From Cymbidium sinense (lineage: Eukaryota > Streptophyta > Magnoliopsida > Asparagales > Orchidaceae): a stretch of DNA of 64,000 bases. The notes beneath the pieces were generated by a model. It made no database searches, had not been told where the DNA came from, and saw only the letters and a list, made by a program, of their open reading frames with translations. A program made the translations under genes and the position numbers. The DNA lies in NCBI GenBank assembly GCA_021442155.1, contig CM038221.1, positions 77,206,494 through 77,270,493 on the forward strand, read 5' to 3'. This document shows positions 35,735 through 48,004 of this stretch, piece by piece; the first letter of the stretch is position 1, and each line of letters begins with the position of its first letter.

Positions 35735-38700
35735 CAAATAGTCAATTTGAGCCAAACCTCGTTTTGTATCCAACGAAGTCTTTTTCTGTCAACTTGTCCC
35801 CTTTTTCACCTAAAAGATGTTAACTATCAGCAGTCGAAAACTCCAAAATTTACAGTAGCTAGGGCATACTGATCAACCAATTCCAAAAGAAAATTAGACT
35901 CATAGCACATCTCAAGAAGTTAAACTTCCAAGAGCTAATCAGTAAAACCCCGTAAATAAAGCACTAGACCTTGTATCAGTTCAGCAGGGAGATGTGACAC
36001 ATTAAGCTTCATGTAAGCTCCAAAATGTTGTGGTTGCTGTCCCTTGCGCTTAAACTTCTCAGCATATTGCTCAAACTCTGCATCTTGTCGATCTAAAATT
36101 TAAAATTTTCCCGTGGCAGAAGTGAGACTAATGCTTAAAATAGAGCGTAAAAAAATTTTTGGAGAAAAATAAGAGCTGGATAATGAATAGGACAACAATG
36201 TCATACAGATGAGTAAAAGTAAGCAGAGTGAATGCCTTTAATTATGTTAGAATGATCCTCAATATAAAACAAGATTTAATTTGCAGTCAAATGTTTGCAA
36301 TTTAAACTCCAAATTACAGTAAATATTTACATATATAATACACCATATTGAAAAATTTAAGAATGCACTATCAAAGGACATAAACATGCTATGATATCAC
36401 AAAGACTAGAACAAATTTAAAGGATTTTTTTTTTAATTGTAATCTATATCTACAAAAACAAAACGTGCATAACTCCCTACTATGTTAACAATGATAAAAC
36501 CCAGCTTCCTGCATCTTACATTTCCATTATCAGATGTTAATACCCTAAGAAATGTAAGGCATAATTTCAAAGATGTATGCAACTAGGACTGGTAAGATTA
36601 TGGTTACTGCATTAAAAAGACCTAATAAGCTTGAATGTTTTGCACATACAAGCTAGAATTTTGACAGATGACAGTTGTATTTTTTTGAACTTTGTTATGA
36701 ATAAAATTAACTTTTCAGCTAGTGGTAATCATTTATTATGTTATCTAATCTCTGTCTCAAATTTTATACTTTAGACTTATGTGCACATTTGTATTCTATA
36801 GTTTTTTTTTTAAATTTATTTATTGTCATTACATTATTTAGAATAAAAAGTTGTAAAGAATAGCCGTGTGGAGTGGAAGTCCATAACTGGGAGATCAATT
36901 TCATATGTGATGATATATTTATATTACTTGTGATATCCTCTAGTCTTCCAAGCAAGAAATGAAGGAGCAACCATTTTTTAGTGTCTTAATGTATGAAAAT
37001 TTTGATGTAGGATATATTAAATTCATGTTATTTGTTAAAGCACTTAGTAAATCTATGTCATTTATTGCAAAGCTCTAAATTTATTACATTATTTAGAATG
37101 CAAAGCTCTTTTTTGCTCACTTTCTATTATTGTCCTCTTGCAGAAAATTAAGCCTATTCAACATAATGTTTGGGGACTAAAAGGGCTGGAATTAAGTTAG
37201 TTTAAATTAGTTTAAAGTATAGGTTGTAGTTAAAATTAGTTTATGTTGACCTTCATGTCTATCACACAAACTAAACTAAGCAAGCACAGTGTAACAAACA
37301 GATGATGGTCACAATGTCACTTAAATCGAATTCAAAGATTGCTTCGACCATGATTAGAGTTGTTCAAATATCATTAGTTTACAAAACAGACCACACTCAT
37401 GTATTCATAGAATCAAAATATGTCGAACAAGTTTTCTCTCAATTAATTCAATCATTAATAACGACAACGGCAAGCAACGAACGAGATATCATTCAAATTG
37501 AGCCAAATTTGATTCGATGGTCATCAACATTGCCTAAACGACGTCCGTTCGCAAAACGGACTGCTATGATGCATCTGAATCATTAAAAATATCTAAAATA
37601 AACATCAATTTCTCATTGGGTGGCACACAAATGCGAAATGCATAATTACCTACGCATGCGAGGTTATGGCACTCAGTTCAAGGTGTGCGAGGAACAATAC
37701 ATATATATTTAGAATACTTTACACTGCAATCTTTTTTTCAAGCAACCAAATAGCCTCTTAAAGAATAAAGACAGTTATATCATAGAGAAGTATCCTTCCA
37801 CTTTCTACCAATTTACCAAACCTTGCAAACCAAATCACTTAAAATCTCAGGTTTAATAGCTTAGCACAATCATGTTTTTCTAAAATACATTTAAAGAGAC
37901 CTGAAAAAATAGCCTCTAATAGTAAAATATATGCGAAAAATATCTAATATTAAGATACTCAAAATAATAGCCTATAATATGTCATCCCAAATAGCTAGGT
38001 TAAGGTTAATGACAATGATAATGATCACAGATGAAAAGACATCAAATTCTAAACTTACTTGTCTCTTCCAAATAATAAGAGGAGCTCTTCCAAAATCTTT
38101 CCAACTTTACTTTTCCATTTATAAGCATCCTCTCTCCACTTGATAAAATTTCAAATTTTGACGCATCAGGTAAATTTACATCTTCCTGCCAAAAATGACA
38201 CATGATAAAAAAGCACTAAAAATTATGTGATTTCAAGTAAAATCTGCCCAATCAAGAACACGAGGATGAAAAGGAAATGAAAGTCTCTTGAAACGTAAGA
38301 TACCAATCGAAGGTTATTTCCGGTTTGTCGAGATATGAGTAATTTGGTTTTTAAAATGTAGGAAAACTATCTTAGAAAAATACGAAAAAAGTCACAAAAA
38401 CTGATATACTGTACGTGTGAGTGTCCAAGCGTCTAGCACAGAACCTGTCAAGATAAGTCCATGCTGAAAAGCAGTAAAATGAACTAATGCAGTGGTAGAG
38501 CCGTAGAGGGGAGCTGACAACAATTATAACAACAAAGTTAACAAAATTGTTAATACATGCATGTCAAACTTTTAACAGAAACAGATGTAACCTTTTTAAT
38601 GACATCATAATATCAACTAAAAGATATATAATTTTGCATGTCATAAATGAACAAAAAATTGTTTACATTTAAATTGTTCGCTATAAATTTCCGAAGGTTT

Positions 38701-38885
38701 TCATGGATTTTAAAAAAAACATCCATAACTATATAACTTTGACATATTAGACATTGAATAAATAAAATGGACACATTACAATAAGCTAGGTTAACTAACT
38801 GGGAAAAGGTTAAATGGCTCGTGCTTTGCCATCCTAAACTCAAAAGATGCACCTCTTCCTCGACCTCGACCACAACCTCTGCCAT
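33976..38885 (-). CDS. RNA polymerase III subunit RPC7-like gene
   Basis: Encodes a homologue of RPC7 (yeast Rpc31 family), a subunit of the Pol III-specific initiation subcomplex in the nucleus. Exons on the minus strand: 38885/38832-38800, 38185-38059, 36092-35970, 35623-35577, 35242-35132, 34223-34172 and 33995-33976. All six introns are GT-AG with matching phases, and 38832 to the stop gives 513 nt (170 codons plus stop). Family hallmarks in order: Gly/Arg repeat then AKHEPFNLFP; EDVNLPDASKFEIL; SYYLEET; LNVSHLPAELIQ; LDDFSLFEKLEEK; a long Glu/Asp/Lys acidic stretch; NQYFDDDEDDFNIDDDP and the C-terminal EDDYYE. Plant relatives are about 200 residues. Uncertain points are the start codon and a possible extra 52-nt exon. 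A dead partial copy lies at 59367-59950. Confidence 0.85.
34277..34626. mobile_element. MITE in RPC7-like intron, Mutator type
   Basis: Termini gggtttaagaccaaattgg and the complement of gatcttaaacc continue as roughly 100-bp inverted repeats built from gaccaatttggtcc-like words. The flanks atacatctat at 34267-34276 and 34627-34636 are identical (9-10 bp duplication). It sits between the exons ending at 34223 and 35132. Confidence 0.88.
35677..35734. repeat. (TTA)n microsatellite
   Basis: About 19 units, within the RPC7-like gene between the candidate 52-nt exon and the exon starting at 35623. The poly-Leu frame at 35554-35823 is an artefact. Confidence 0.97.
35758..35809 (-). other. Candidate 52-nt exon in RPC7-like gene (phase-breaking)
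   Basis: Flanked by a fair acceptor (atcttttag) and a GT donor, open in the frame entered from the exon ending at 35970 (GEKGDKLTEKDFVGYKT). Its 52-nt length leaves the wrong phase and brings a stop a few codons into the next exon. Skipping it keeps the gene in frame. The family usually has about 15-20 residues at this place, so it may be an ancestral exon with an indel, or a poison exon. Confidence 0.45.
37140..37700. other. Foreign-looking insertion in RPC7-like intron
   Basis: This CpG-bearing stretch (aaacgacgtccgttcgcaaaacgg) directly follows the end of similarity with the duplicated copy at 59.95 kb and differs in composition from the rest of the intron. The frame at 37302-37586 has no known family. 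Origin unknown, probably a retroelement piece. Confidence 0.4.
38800..38885 (-). other. RPC7-like first coding exon with ambiguous start
   Basis: The frame matching the family reads RGCGRGRGRGASFEFR then MAKHEPFNLFP and splices after CCA at 38800 (gttagt donor). The ATG at 38885 is one base out of this frame; read directly it would give an unrelated Val/Glu-rich peptide. A good acceptor (T/G-rich tract then ggcag at 38885-38881) would start the exon at 38880 and require an upstream exon. Otherwise translation can begin at the in-frame ATG 38832, losing the Gly/Arg repeat. Confidence 0.7.
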
Positions 38886-39118
38886 CAGAACAAAACAAAA
38901 CAAAGGATATGACACAAAAAATAAAGCATCATCAATGAGCTTATCTAGTAAAAGAAAGAGAAATGAGAAAATTAATAACTAGAGAATTAAAAAAAAAAAC
39001 TAAATCTATAACTAGTCATCAGCCAACAAATGGCTCTATCAACTATAGATTTAGCAAGATATTGAAGACAATACATTAAAACATTCAAGTGAACGAACAA
39101 GTATGGATTAATAAAAAT

Positions 39119-40264
39119 CAAGGTTGTGAAAACCGGACCGGATATAGAACTGGAAAATAGAGAGGTTTAAGGTTTAAAGGTCGAACCGGGGTCGAACCGG
39201 AGGTTGAATCGAATGATATAATAAATATTAAAATTATCTAAATGAGATTTAAATGATCAAATAAATCATACAATATGTACAATTTGAGAAGAAATATAAT
39301 TTTGATTTTCAGAAGGCTTCATCCTAAATATAAAAAAGAAAATAAATGTTGAATAAATTAAAGAGAATGTCAATAAAAAAATTGCCAAAATACATCCCAT
39401 AAGAAGATGAATTAATTCATCAAACTTAGCATATTAATGAACTTGAAAAATACAATTAAACAACTAACAAATCAAATGATAGATATTTTTCAAATCAATT
39501 CACTTATGAACAAACAATTCAGATCATATACATCTTTCAAATTAATTCAGTTATGAACAAAATACAAGATTAAAAATAAAAATTTAAAATAAAAAATTGA
39601 TAAATATCACCTTGAATCTTGCTTAGAAGGCGGTTTGAATTTCTCCAAATATTATCAATCCTCCAATCTAAAAATAAAAAAATTTCTCTGTGAGAAGAGG
39701 GCTCGGCAAATCAACTTGAGTTAAGAGGGCACAAATCACCGCTTCAAACTCCTACTTCAAAACAGAAAAAAAATCAGTGAACAGAAAGAGAATTCAGCAA
39801 ATAAAGAACAGAAGAGAAGGAAAAACAGCTGAGTTAGGCGGAGGCACAAATCACCGCTTCAAACTCCTACTTCAAGAAAAATCAATGAACAGAAGAGAAT
39901 TCAGCAAATAAAGAACAAAGAGAAGGAAAAATTATATATAAAAAAATCTGACCTATTCCCCGAAAAAACTTCTTCCAAATCATCCTTGTAACGGAGATCA
40001 CCCTACGATCAAGAATCCAGAGAACGGGTGAGAAACGAAACAACGTTAGAAACAAGGAAATCTCAGGGGCGAGGGATTTCAATCACCCGCGCGGAAATTC
40101 ACAGCCGTCGGATCGTCTATTAAGCGGGCGGATTGCTGCCGTCGGTTCTCCGGTTCGCGTTGAACCGCCGGTTCTCTGATCCCCGGTTTTGAGCGGTTTT
40201 GAGTATTCCGGTGGCGGTTCACGAACCTCGAACCGGCCGGTCCGGTCCGGTTCTGAAAGCATTG
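39119..40264. mobile_element. Non-autonomous hAT element with 8-bp TSD
   Basis: Begins CAAGGTTGTGAAAACCGG and ends with the complement of CAATGCTTTCAGAACCGG. It is flanked by identical ATAAAAAT octamers at 39111-39118 and 40265-40272. TIR, CA start and 8-bp TSD are hAT hallmarks. Both subterminal zones are rich in ccggttc/gaaccgg words. The interior has a duplicated block near 39729 and 39842. No transposase is encoded; the frames at 39882-40318 lie inside it and are not genes. Confidence 0.9.
39729..39945 (+). repeat. Tandem duplication, about 113 bp, inside the hAT element
   Basis: ggcacaaatcaccgcttcaa recurs at 39729 and 39842, each followed by ctcctacttcaa and agaattcagcaaataaagaac. Strand is arbitrary. 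Confidence 0.85.
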
Positions 40265-40272
40265 ATAAAAAT

Positions 40273-41400
40273 AAAAAATAAAAAATAAACAAGTATGGAT
40301 TAATAAGCCATGATCCAAGAATTTTTTATTCTATCAATGCTGATGTCGACCTATCTTTGCATCTTACACAGCTAAAGGTACAATATTTTCTCAAAATGCC
40401 GTTATATAAAAAATATTGACAGGCAAGAAGCAAGTTGTGAAGGAGTCTTTAAAAACTTATCGAATCCGTCCTAGCTTCAGATGGAACAATAGCAACTTTA
40501 AAAAAACGGAACAACTTTATTAGATGGAGCAATCAACAAGCCTTAGAGGAATATATACAATACTGATTTTAAATATTTGTTTTGTGTCATTCCAGGTTAG
40601 TTTCACAGTTACTTGTTCATTGATTTAATCTCACTTTTCGTACTAGATTAGTACATACATACATCCATTATTTTTCGACATCTTACCAATGCTTTCCTTA
40701 AAAGAAAACAAATATACAATGGGAAAAAAAACCCTTGCATTGGTTTAATATGAACCAAAGATTGATGGCGGATGTCCAATTTTGTTCAATGGTGCAATTA
40801 ATTAAATATTTCATTTCATATTTTAGCATTTTAAATTTTAGAACATATTGAATTTTATTTTATCGTTATTTCCTTCTTTTTGAGAAAAAAAATATAATAA
40901 TTTTATTCAATATTGAACCAATATCCTCAACATAGCCCTAAGTTACAAGAAAATAAAATATCAACACTTAACACAAAATAAATCCTAATAAAAAATATAA
41001 GACGTGAAATAACCATAATTATACAAAATTCAATTATTTCCATGATATAAAATGTTAAATAAAGAAATACAATATTTAATTAATCATCTAGTAAATGTCA
41101 AACAAAATTTTCAAACCAAATGATCGTCATCAAAGATAATGATAGGTGATGGGACCAAGCCACCTCAGTGGCCATACATATATAGAATAACTAAATAAGG
41201 AAAGTTAAAAGAAACAAGCCAAGAAAAGCCTTCCATCTAAGTCCAAACTTTTGGAATATATCCATTTAAATTTACAGGAAAGTCATTCTAAATTCATATT
41301 GATATAGCTATCTAATCTCGTGTTAATAAAAAACCAATAATTCTAAGAGAATAAAGAATTAATAATCCAAAGTTTATCAGTAGATTTCCTAGAGAAAAAT
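40273..41400. other. AT-rich intergenic stretch
   Basis: Upstream of the RPC7-like exon and the hAT insertion. No first exon with an ATG and Gly/Arg repeat was found here. Confidence 0.45.
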
Positions 41401-42168
41401 ATGGTAATATCAAATCTCATTAAAAGAGTCAACTTCTTTGGGTCAAGGAAAAAAAAGAGAATCAACACAAAGGAGGATGGTTACTACTAGGAATAGGATC
41501 CAATTGCTTCTTCTATTATACAACCTCCTCATAGAAGCAAGGGTCATAAGATGACATATATGCCATGGTAGCTTCAAATGAAAGCTGGTTAAAAGTTCAC
41601 CAATTTAAGCCATTTACTACAAGAGAAGATGCAATAGTCCTTTCTAAGGGGCTTACATGGTAGCCTTAGTGACAAGATATTGACGAGGTCACAAAAAAGT
41701 TGTTACTAAAAAAAGCTGATTCAGGATAAGTTTAGGTAGCTTCTTATCTAAAAACGAAGCAACGAATGTAGAACATGCAAAATCAATTAGGATTCTAAAT
41801 TAGAGACCACTAAATAAGCAAACTTACTTTTTTTAAAAGAAAATTTTTAAAATACAACAATTAGAACCAAAAATAAATGCAAAGATTGAATAAAGCCAAA
41901 AAAAAAAATCTACTAAAAATTAAAACATACAAAATAGAAATTTCAATTTTTTCACAATAAATTCCAATTATATAAAATTTGAACAAAATTAAAACTCTAT
42001 CAAGCAAATATAGTAAATTACATGGCATAACCTATATAAAGGTATAGGGATGATGGTTTGCACTACACTTAAAGGAATTACATATAATTGAACTTATAAT
42101 CATAAATATTATTGAATCAAAAGTTGAATATTACATAACTCCAACTACTACTTTATAAACTTTTTATC
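41401..42168 (-). repeat. Inverted duplication block A2
   Basis: Reverse complement of 54910-55733 over most of its length. Shared words include aagtttataaagtagtag, ggtctct.atttagaatcc, gctaccatggcatatatgtc and gttgactcttttaatgagat. Similarity stops sharply at the attaccat word. Confidence 0.88.
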
Positions 42169-43100
42169 TCTAGATTAATAAATATGGTTGGCACAAGATC
42201 AACCTATTTACTTCCCAGTAAACTTAAAATTAGAATTTTGATTTCATCCAAAACTTAAATATGTAACAAGAAAAAAAAGTGTATCACTACAACTCGAAAT
42301 CCCCTCATCCAACCACAAGTTATGCACAAATAGTGCATCATATAATCATAGCAACCAGGCAAAATAAATGGCAAAATAATAGTCACAAGTAGTAAGGTGC
42401 AACAACAACTCGCACATAAGAGTGTAAATAATAGCAAAATTAAAGGAACAAAGATAGTATGGTATCAAGTTGGATTGCATGAGACAAATTTATAGGGGCA
42501 ATTACATACATAACACTCAAAATATGATTATTTACAAAACTACCACACTCTTATCTTCAATTTTCAAATTTTGACTCAAATATTAAATTTCACAACAAGC
42601 TTTTGTCAAACTATCAATAGTTTGATGATGGCATGCACAAATACACAGATTTGATAGTTTAAAGAAATGACAAGATGTTAAACTTTTAAATAGATAAGTT
42701 TTAAATGGTATGTATATAATTATCCTAAATCTATAGCATATAATAGCACCAATTAATGGGGAAAGATAAAACCAACCAGTGCAAACACATCCAAATTAGA
42801 ACATCAAGGAATTTGTATACCAAAGCTATAGGAATCATGTTAAAAGGGGCTACTTGAAACAAATAAATAAGCTATAGGGAATGAATCCACCTTCAAAGCC
42901 TTTTCAAAAGGTCAACATTTGCTGCATCAATTAGAGATAATTCAAAACTTGCTACCAAACAGCCTTATTCCTTTTATTATTTTATAATTATCCATAAGAA
43001 TGAAAATTTCTAATAAAATTTTTTTATCAAATCTATACATCTTGAACAAATTTTCCTACAATAAATATAGCATTAAAATTCATCAAACAAATCAAAACAC
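41890..43100 (+). repeat. Diverged direct repeat, copy 1
   Basis: Aligns in the same orientation with about 45130-46140: ctcatccaaccacaagttatgcac/ctcatccatctatagctcttgtgcac, ggcaaa-tgaatggtaaa, ataattatccata.gaatga. It overlaps block A2. Noncoding. Confidence 0.65.
42495..42726. mobile_element. Small MITE, family of 33619
   Basis: Starts ggggcaattacatacataa and ends with its diverged complement (gtatgtatataattatcc). The flanks aaatttata/aaatctata form a near-perfect 9-bp duplication. Confidence 0.5.
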
Positions 43101-44259
43101 TGAGCTTCCTATAAATGAATGTGTGAGACAACATAAATAAGTCCATCATGCAAGTGCACTATCTCTGGAATCCTCCATCAATAATGGACATATTCTCATC
43201 ATCCAAGATTATTTTAAACGCTTGATTGAGAATTAAATCTAAATACACCAAGAGAAAATCAAAAGACCAAAAAATATATATGGAATTGACCATAGTTTTA
43301 AAAAATAAGGTCAAACAACATACATTAAAATTTGGATTGATATCAAAAAACTTTTTGAAGCTTTGAATTTATAGGCATTATATTCAAGGTGATGAAATGG
43401 TTTTAAGTCATCATGTCTTTCTCACATTTAAATTCTTTAATGTTGTTGGAGGACTCTTTTTTTAATTTAGGAACCATTAATTTATCACCAAGCTTAATAT
43501 CTTTCATTTACATTAATAGAAATCTTATAATTATCATACCAAATAGTCTATATTTTCTGAATATCATCATGCAAATGATCTAAGAAAAGTAATAAAAATA
43601 CTAAGCAACTGAGATGTGTCCAAACGGATATTAATAACAACTTAACTAATTACGAGATAAAAAGATGATAAATAAGCCAAGAGTAAATAAACCACACTAA
43701 TGATATGCCTCTATGGATGAAAATTCTCCATAAAAACTACTAACTCAAATAACTTAAATATGAGGTGTGATGAATTATGCACCTTTATTATAAAGTAGAT
43801 GGATGGAGTTGAAAATTTTAGATTCTTTTAAAGCATTTATAACTAACAAATTTTCTAAACTACTGATGCCACTTATCTCTCGACATGAGGTTCATTCTAT
43901 GAATTTATATATTACCAAGCAAATAACAAAAAAAAATAAAATCAATATCGATCAAATCATTGACTATTATATCACTAGAAAATTCATCCATAGAGATATT
44001 TTTAGAATGCCCATTTGATTCATCAACAATAGACATGATTAGTTCAAATTCACATTTAGATATAGATTTAACCTTGAATGGAAATTCAGGTTTAGATAAG
44101 ATCTCATGCTCAAGTTCGATTTCAAAATTCAAGTTCATGAACATGGTTTGAAGCAAATGCAAATTCAAATTCAAGATCATCAGTTGTAGATTCATATCGT
44201 AGCTACAAATTATTTGTTTCATCCAATACATCCTTTAAAAGAATACTCATAAACTATAA
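43101..44259. other. AT-rich stretch with unrecognised frames
   Basis: Frames at 43803-44018 and 44231-43905 overlap and have Ile/Asn/Leu-rich composition. The minus frame lies beside the gag-like relic and could be part of it. No domain seen. Confidence 0.35.
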
Positions 44260-44760
44260 TCTCTTCAATAAAATCATATCAACTATGCAAAAAATTTTAT
44301 GTTTGCATGTATAAAGTAGGCTTCAAAATAAATGCCATTAATTTTCTTTAAAAGCATGAACCATAAGCTTTATAATTTTGATAGAATGTTCATAACATGC
44401 CTCAATATTCAATGATAACTATTAGGTTTGAGATAGTACTTTCGGTGAATTGTAGCTTAGTTCATTCCTACACTATTGGCTAAGACCTTTAATGAAACAC
44501 ATAGTGGTAACAAAATAGTCATAAGTCAAATCATGTGCATCTACAAGATATATAAATCTTGTATCATCTATCATATACAAATACACTTGAATTTTTATTT
44601 ATAACTCTTAAATTGATTAAGCAATGCATCCCCATATTCACTAATTGGTAGACATTCCTCTTTTAAATTTATGTTTCATACTATCCAATATTAATCATAT
44701 TTCACTTGCAACACTTTACCAAATTATTGTGCATATCTTACTAATATTATTTCAATTACT
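44260..44760 (-). pseudogene. Possible retrotransposon gag relic
   Basis: Minus-strand frames read YDYFVTTMCFIKGLS, CRNELSYNSPKVLS and LNIEACYEHS with stops between. This layout (RfikGL.p..r.eL...sp.s..eay..Al..E) is that of plant gag proteins before the zinc knuckle. Decay is heavy, no zinc knuckle is seen, and the superfamily cannot be assigned. Confidence 0.35.
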
Positions 44761-45129
44761 TTAATTTTTTTGGAATTAATTAAATGGGTTTATTCAAAAA
44801 GTCTTCAAGTCAGGGATTCAACATGAAAAAATTCCTAAGATCAAGCACCCCATCCAAATGTAGAAAAATAATTTTGAACGTCATGGTAATGATGTTCTAG
44901 TTGGTTGGAACTATAATTTATCTTATTTTGTTTAAATAATATTATTATTTTTAATTTTGTATTGAGCAAATTAATATGTTCTACATTTACTTAACACGAT
45001 AATAAAACTACAAACTCTAGTACTAAATTGATGTAAGATGGCTTAGGATTGAGGTTTCCTAATGCCTACTATTATGATGCAATAAATGTTGATCATGTAA
45101 GAAACTTAGGATCTCCAATTAAAGAACAC

Positions 45130-46140
45130 TAAATATCCAAAAATCTATTTAGGTTAAAATTAAAACATATGAGAATCAGAAGCTACAAAATAATGTAACA
45201 ATAGAATATAAATAAATAAATCAACAAGACATTCAAACCATGAAACATTTATGAGTAATTCCAATTTTTCCACCATAATTACATTGCAAGATGTATCAAA
45301 TTTGAAAAAAAAAATTAAGAACTCTATCAAGATAGTAATATTTAAAAAACACTTGATGAAAGAAATAATTCACCAAAAAAAAAAAAAAAAATCCAGGCCT
45401 AACACATCCCCCTAAATTAGGTTTTAATTGTATTGCACTTGAAACTAACATACACATGATTGGAATTGGTATTAAAAAAAAATTATAAATCAAAGATTGA
45501 ATATTATATTTCCAATATCATCTATTTATAGGCTCTTCATCTGTAGGGTATAAAGGCAGCCAATTTAAATCCAAATAAACATAAAAATCAAACTTAGATT
45601 TTATCCAAATCTCAAATATACAAGAACAAAAATACCTTATAATGAAATAACTCATAATTCCCTCATCCATCTATAGCTCTTGTGCACTAAGTGCGTAACA
45701 AAATAGCAATAGCTAGGCAAATTGAATGGTAAAGGAATAGTCACCAAATCCACAAGTAAGGTTTAATGGCAAACAGTGGGTAAGAACATGAACAGCTACA
45801 AAAGGAACCAAAATAACATGTTACAGGATCATCCCCCATGACAAAAATGTATAGCATATTGCAACACCTCTTAAGACAGAAGGATAAAGCCAACCAGAAC
45901 TAACAGATCCCGGGAATAAGCACAGCAAAGATTCTAGGAATTTGATACAGGAAAGCCCCAAAGAACAAATAAATAAACAAAAGTAAATCCACCTTTAATT
46001 CCCTTTCATAAGATCGACACTTACTACAAGAACATGAGATAATTACAAACATCTGTCAAACAGCACATAGCTTTTTCACTGTTTATAATTATCCATAGCA
46101 ATGAACATTTCCTAACTGGTCCCCATCAAAAAAGTAACAA
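45130..46140 (+). repeat. Diverged direct repeat, copy 2
   Basis: Partner of 41890-43100, about 3.1 kb further on. Differences are many, so the duplication is old. Confidence 0.65.
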
Positions 46141-47040
46141 ACAAATAGGAATCTTTCAGCCTAAACACCCTATTCGTATATTTTGTTTTTTACCTCTGGT
46201 TTCACAAATGCTAAAAATATATCTATATAAAATAATAAAATGCATGAATAAAGATACGTTTTAGTGCTAGTTTAGTACATCTTCAATCGAACTATCTGCT
46301 AAAAGTTTGTTTTGTGTCATGATAGTATGTGATCCTATGATCATGTCAGTGACGCTTGAGAAAAGAAAAACGATTTCATTGTACCTCTGTACAGACCAAA
46401 AAAAAGGAGATAATTATGTAGAAATGGAGACATTTAAGATCAATAGTAAACCACGTTGTCATGGGGAGTACGGGAACCCTCATAGTTACAGAGTGCTAAT
46501 ATGAATTGAGTCAAAGAGACGTTGAAGGAGATAGAATGTCATCCTTCTGGTGCGTGATATTGAATCGATAGGGCCTCACAACTATGAATTACTCATTATA
46601 CCCTGAAACCGTGATAAATTTCATTTTACAAAATATATAAAACTAAAGGGTAATACTAATTGATAAATAAATTAAAAATATAAAATGTATATTATTTATA
46701 GAAGTACTAATGCTAAAACCAGAAGCTACATTGAAGGATAAAATCATCAATAGCACCAAAATAAAAAAGCTTGCATTGGAGATTGGATAAATAAATGGCC
46801 AATACATGTTTGGGTTATAACAAAAGCAGATGCCTCTTAACCTACTAATTAAATTGGATGCCAATGCAAATTCAATGAACGGTTGTTTGGTTGTAAGTAT
46901 TTAAAATTCAAATGTATTTTAAACACATTATAAACTAAATATATTGTATTAGCAGTACTCAGAGTTGTCTGATTTGATTGATTGTAAAACGAATTTTATA
47001 TATCACTTTTTTGTGTTTAGGTTTTGTGTTTAGTTAAAAG
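46141..47040. other. Intergenic stretch, no gene supported
   Basis: Frames at 46307-46504 and 46864-46643 have no recognisable domain. Confidence 0.45.
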
Positions 47041-47068
47041 TATAAAAAATCTGACAGTTACCTAGGGC

Positions 47069-47230
47069 ACTCGATGGTAGGAGATTGCCGGAAGTAGCGG
47101 ATAGGAGAGGGCACGCAGCAAATGGAGATCGACGGCAAACCCGAGCGGAGAACGGGGGCGACCGGCGAGCACGTGGAGCGAGCGATCGGATGCCTCTGCG
47201 GTGAGGAGGAAGTGATTCGCTTAAAGCTGA
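47069..47230 (-). other. GC-rich leader-like exon candidate
   Basis: An island of GC-rich, CpG-containing sequence in very AT-rich surroundings. On the minus strand it ends ...cgagtgccctag|gtaactg, a good donor, and has no ATG in its GC-rich part, as expected of a 5' leader exon. The next suitable exon to the left on the same strand is the RPC7-like exon at 38880, whose acceptor phase would accept the trailing AG. A link over 8 kb is only inference. Confidence 0.4.
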
Positions 47231-47634
47231 TTTGAAATTTAATTATACAAACTCCAATTACAAAGAGCGAAGTGTGATCTAACTGATACAATAACTCCTA
47301 TTTCAAGTTGCCACCTAAAAACTGTTCGATTCTAAGTAATTGTATAGTTTTGTATTCCGCATTTGGCTCCATTGTAATCAATATTTAGCATGATTTACCT
47401 AAAAAATGTGAAGAAATGTATAATTATATTTACAATTATCTAATTGACTCATGTAAGGTTGTCAAAAGATGGTTGTTGACAAGGTGTTATCGTTAAGTAA
47501 GTGTTTCATTCGTTAACTAAAAATTGACATAGATATTTCAAAATATATAACGAAATGACAATCATTTGTTGATAAATGTTATCGATTTAATCAAATAAAA
47601 ATTATATTATCTTATATTATAATTAGGGATTATA

Positions 47635-47852
47635 CATAAATTATGTATTTATATATCTAACACCTAAACTTAGATATTTACTTATCTAACACTTTTCTAT
47701 GCTTAAAAAGGTACATTTCACTTTTAAAAAGTGAATAAAGTAGTATTTTTGATGTGATATTAAAGATTAGGGTGTTATATATGTAAAAATTGAAGTTTAG
47801 GTGTTAGATATATAAATACATAAGAATTGTGTGGTATGTATGTAAATCTCCC
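47635..47852. mobile_element. Small MITE, family of 33619
   Basis: Inverted termini share atatctaacacctaaact on one side and its complement on the other, with gggattatacata/gtatgtatgtaaatctccc ends. The flanking duplication is imperfect. Confidence 0.55.
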
Positions 47853-48004
47853 ATTATATTATTATGATCATTATTATTTTTTATTATTATTTATAACTAT
47901 TATTATTATTATTTTATTAATATTATTTTTAATTATTACTATTATTATCATTATTATTTTATTACTATTATTATCATTATATATACATAAGAACACACAC
48001 ACAC

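Noticed and set aside
38613..38915. 100-codon frame starting MSYPLF with VVVEVEEEV
   Set aside because: Covers the RPC7-like first exon in the wrong frame; the family match is in the neighbouring frame.
40079..40318. Arg/Pro/Glu-rich frames
   Set aside because: Products of the ccggttc/gaaccgg subterminal repeats of the non-autonomous hAT element.
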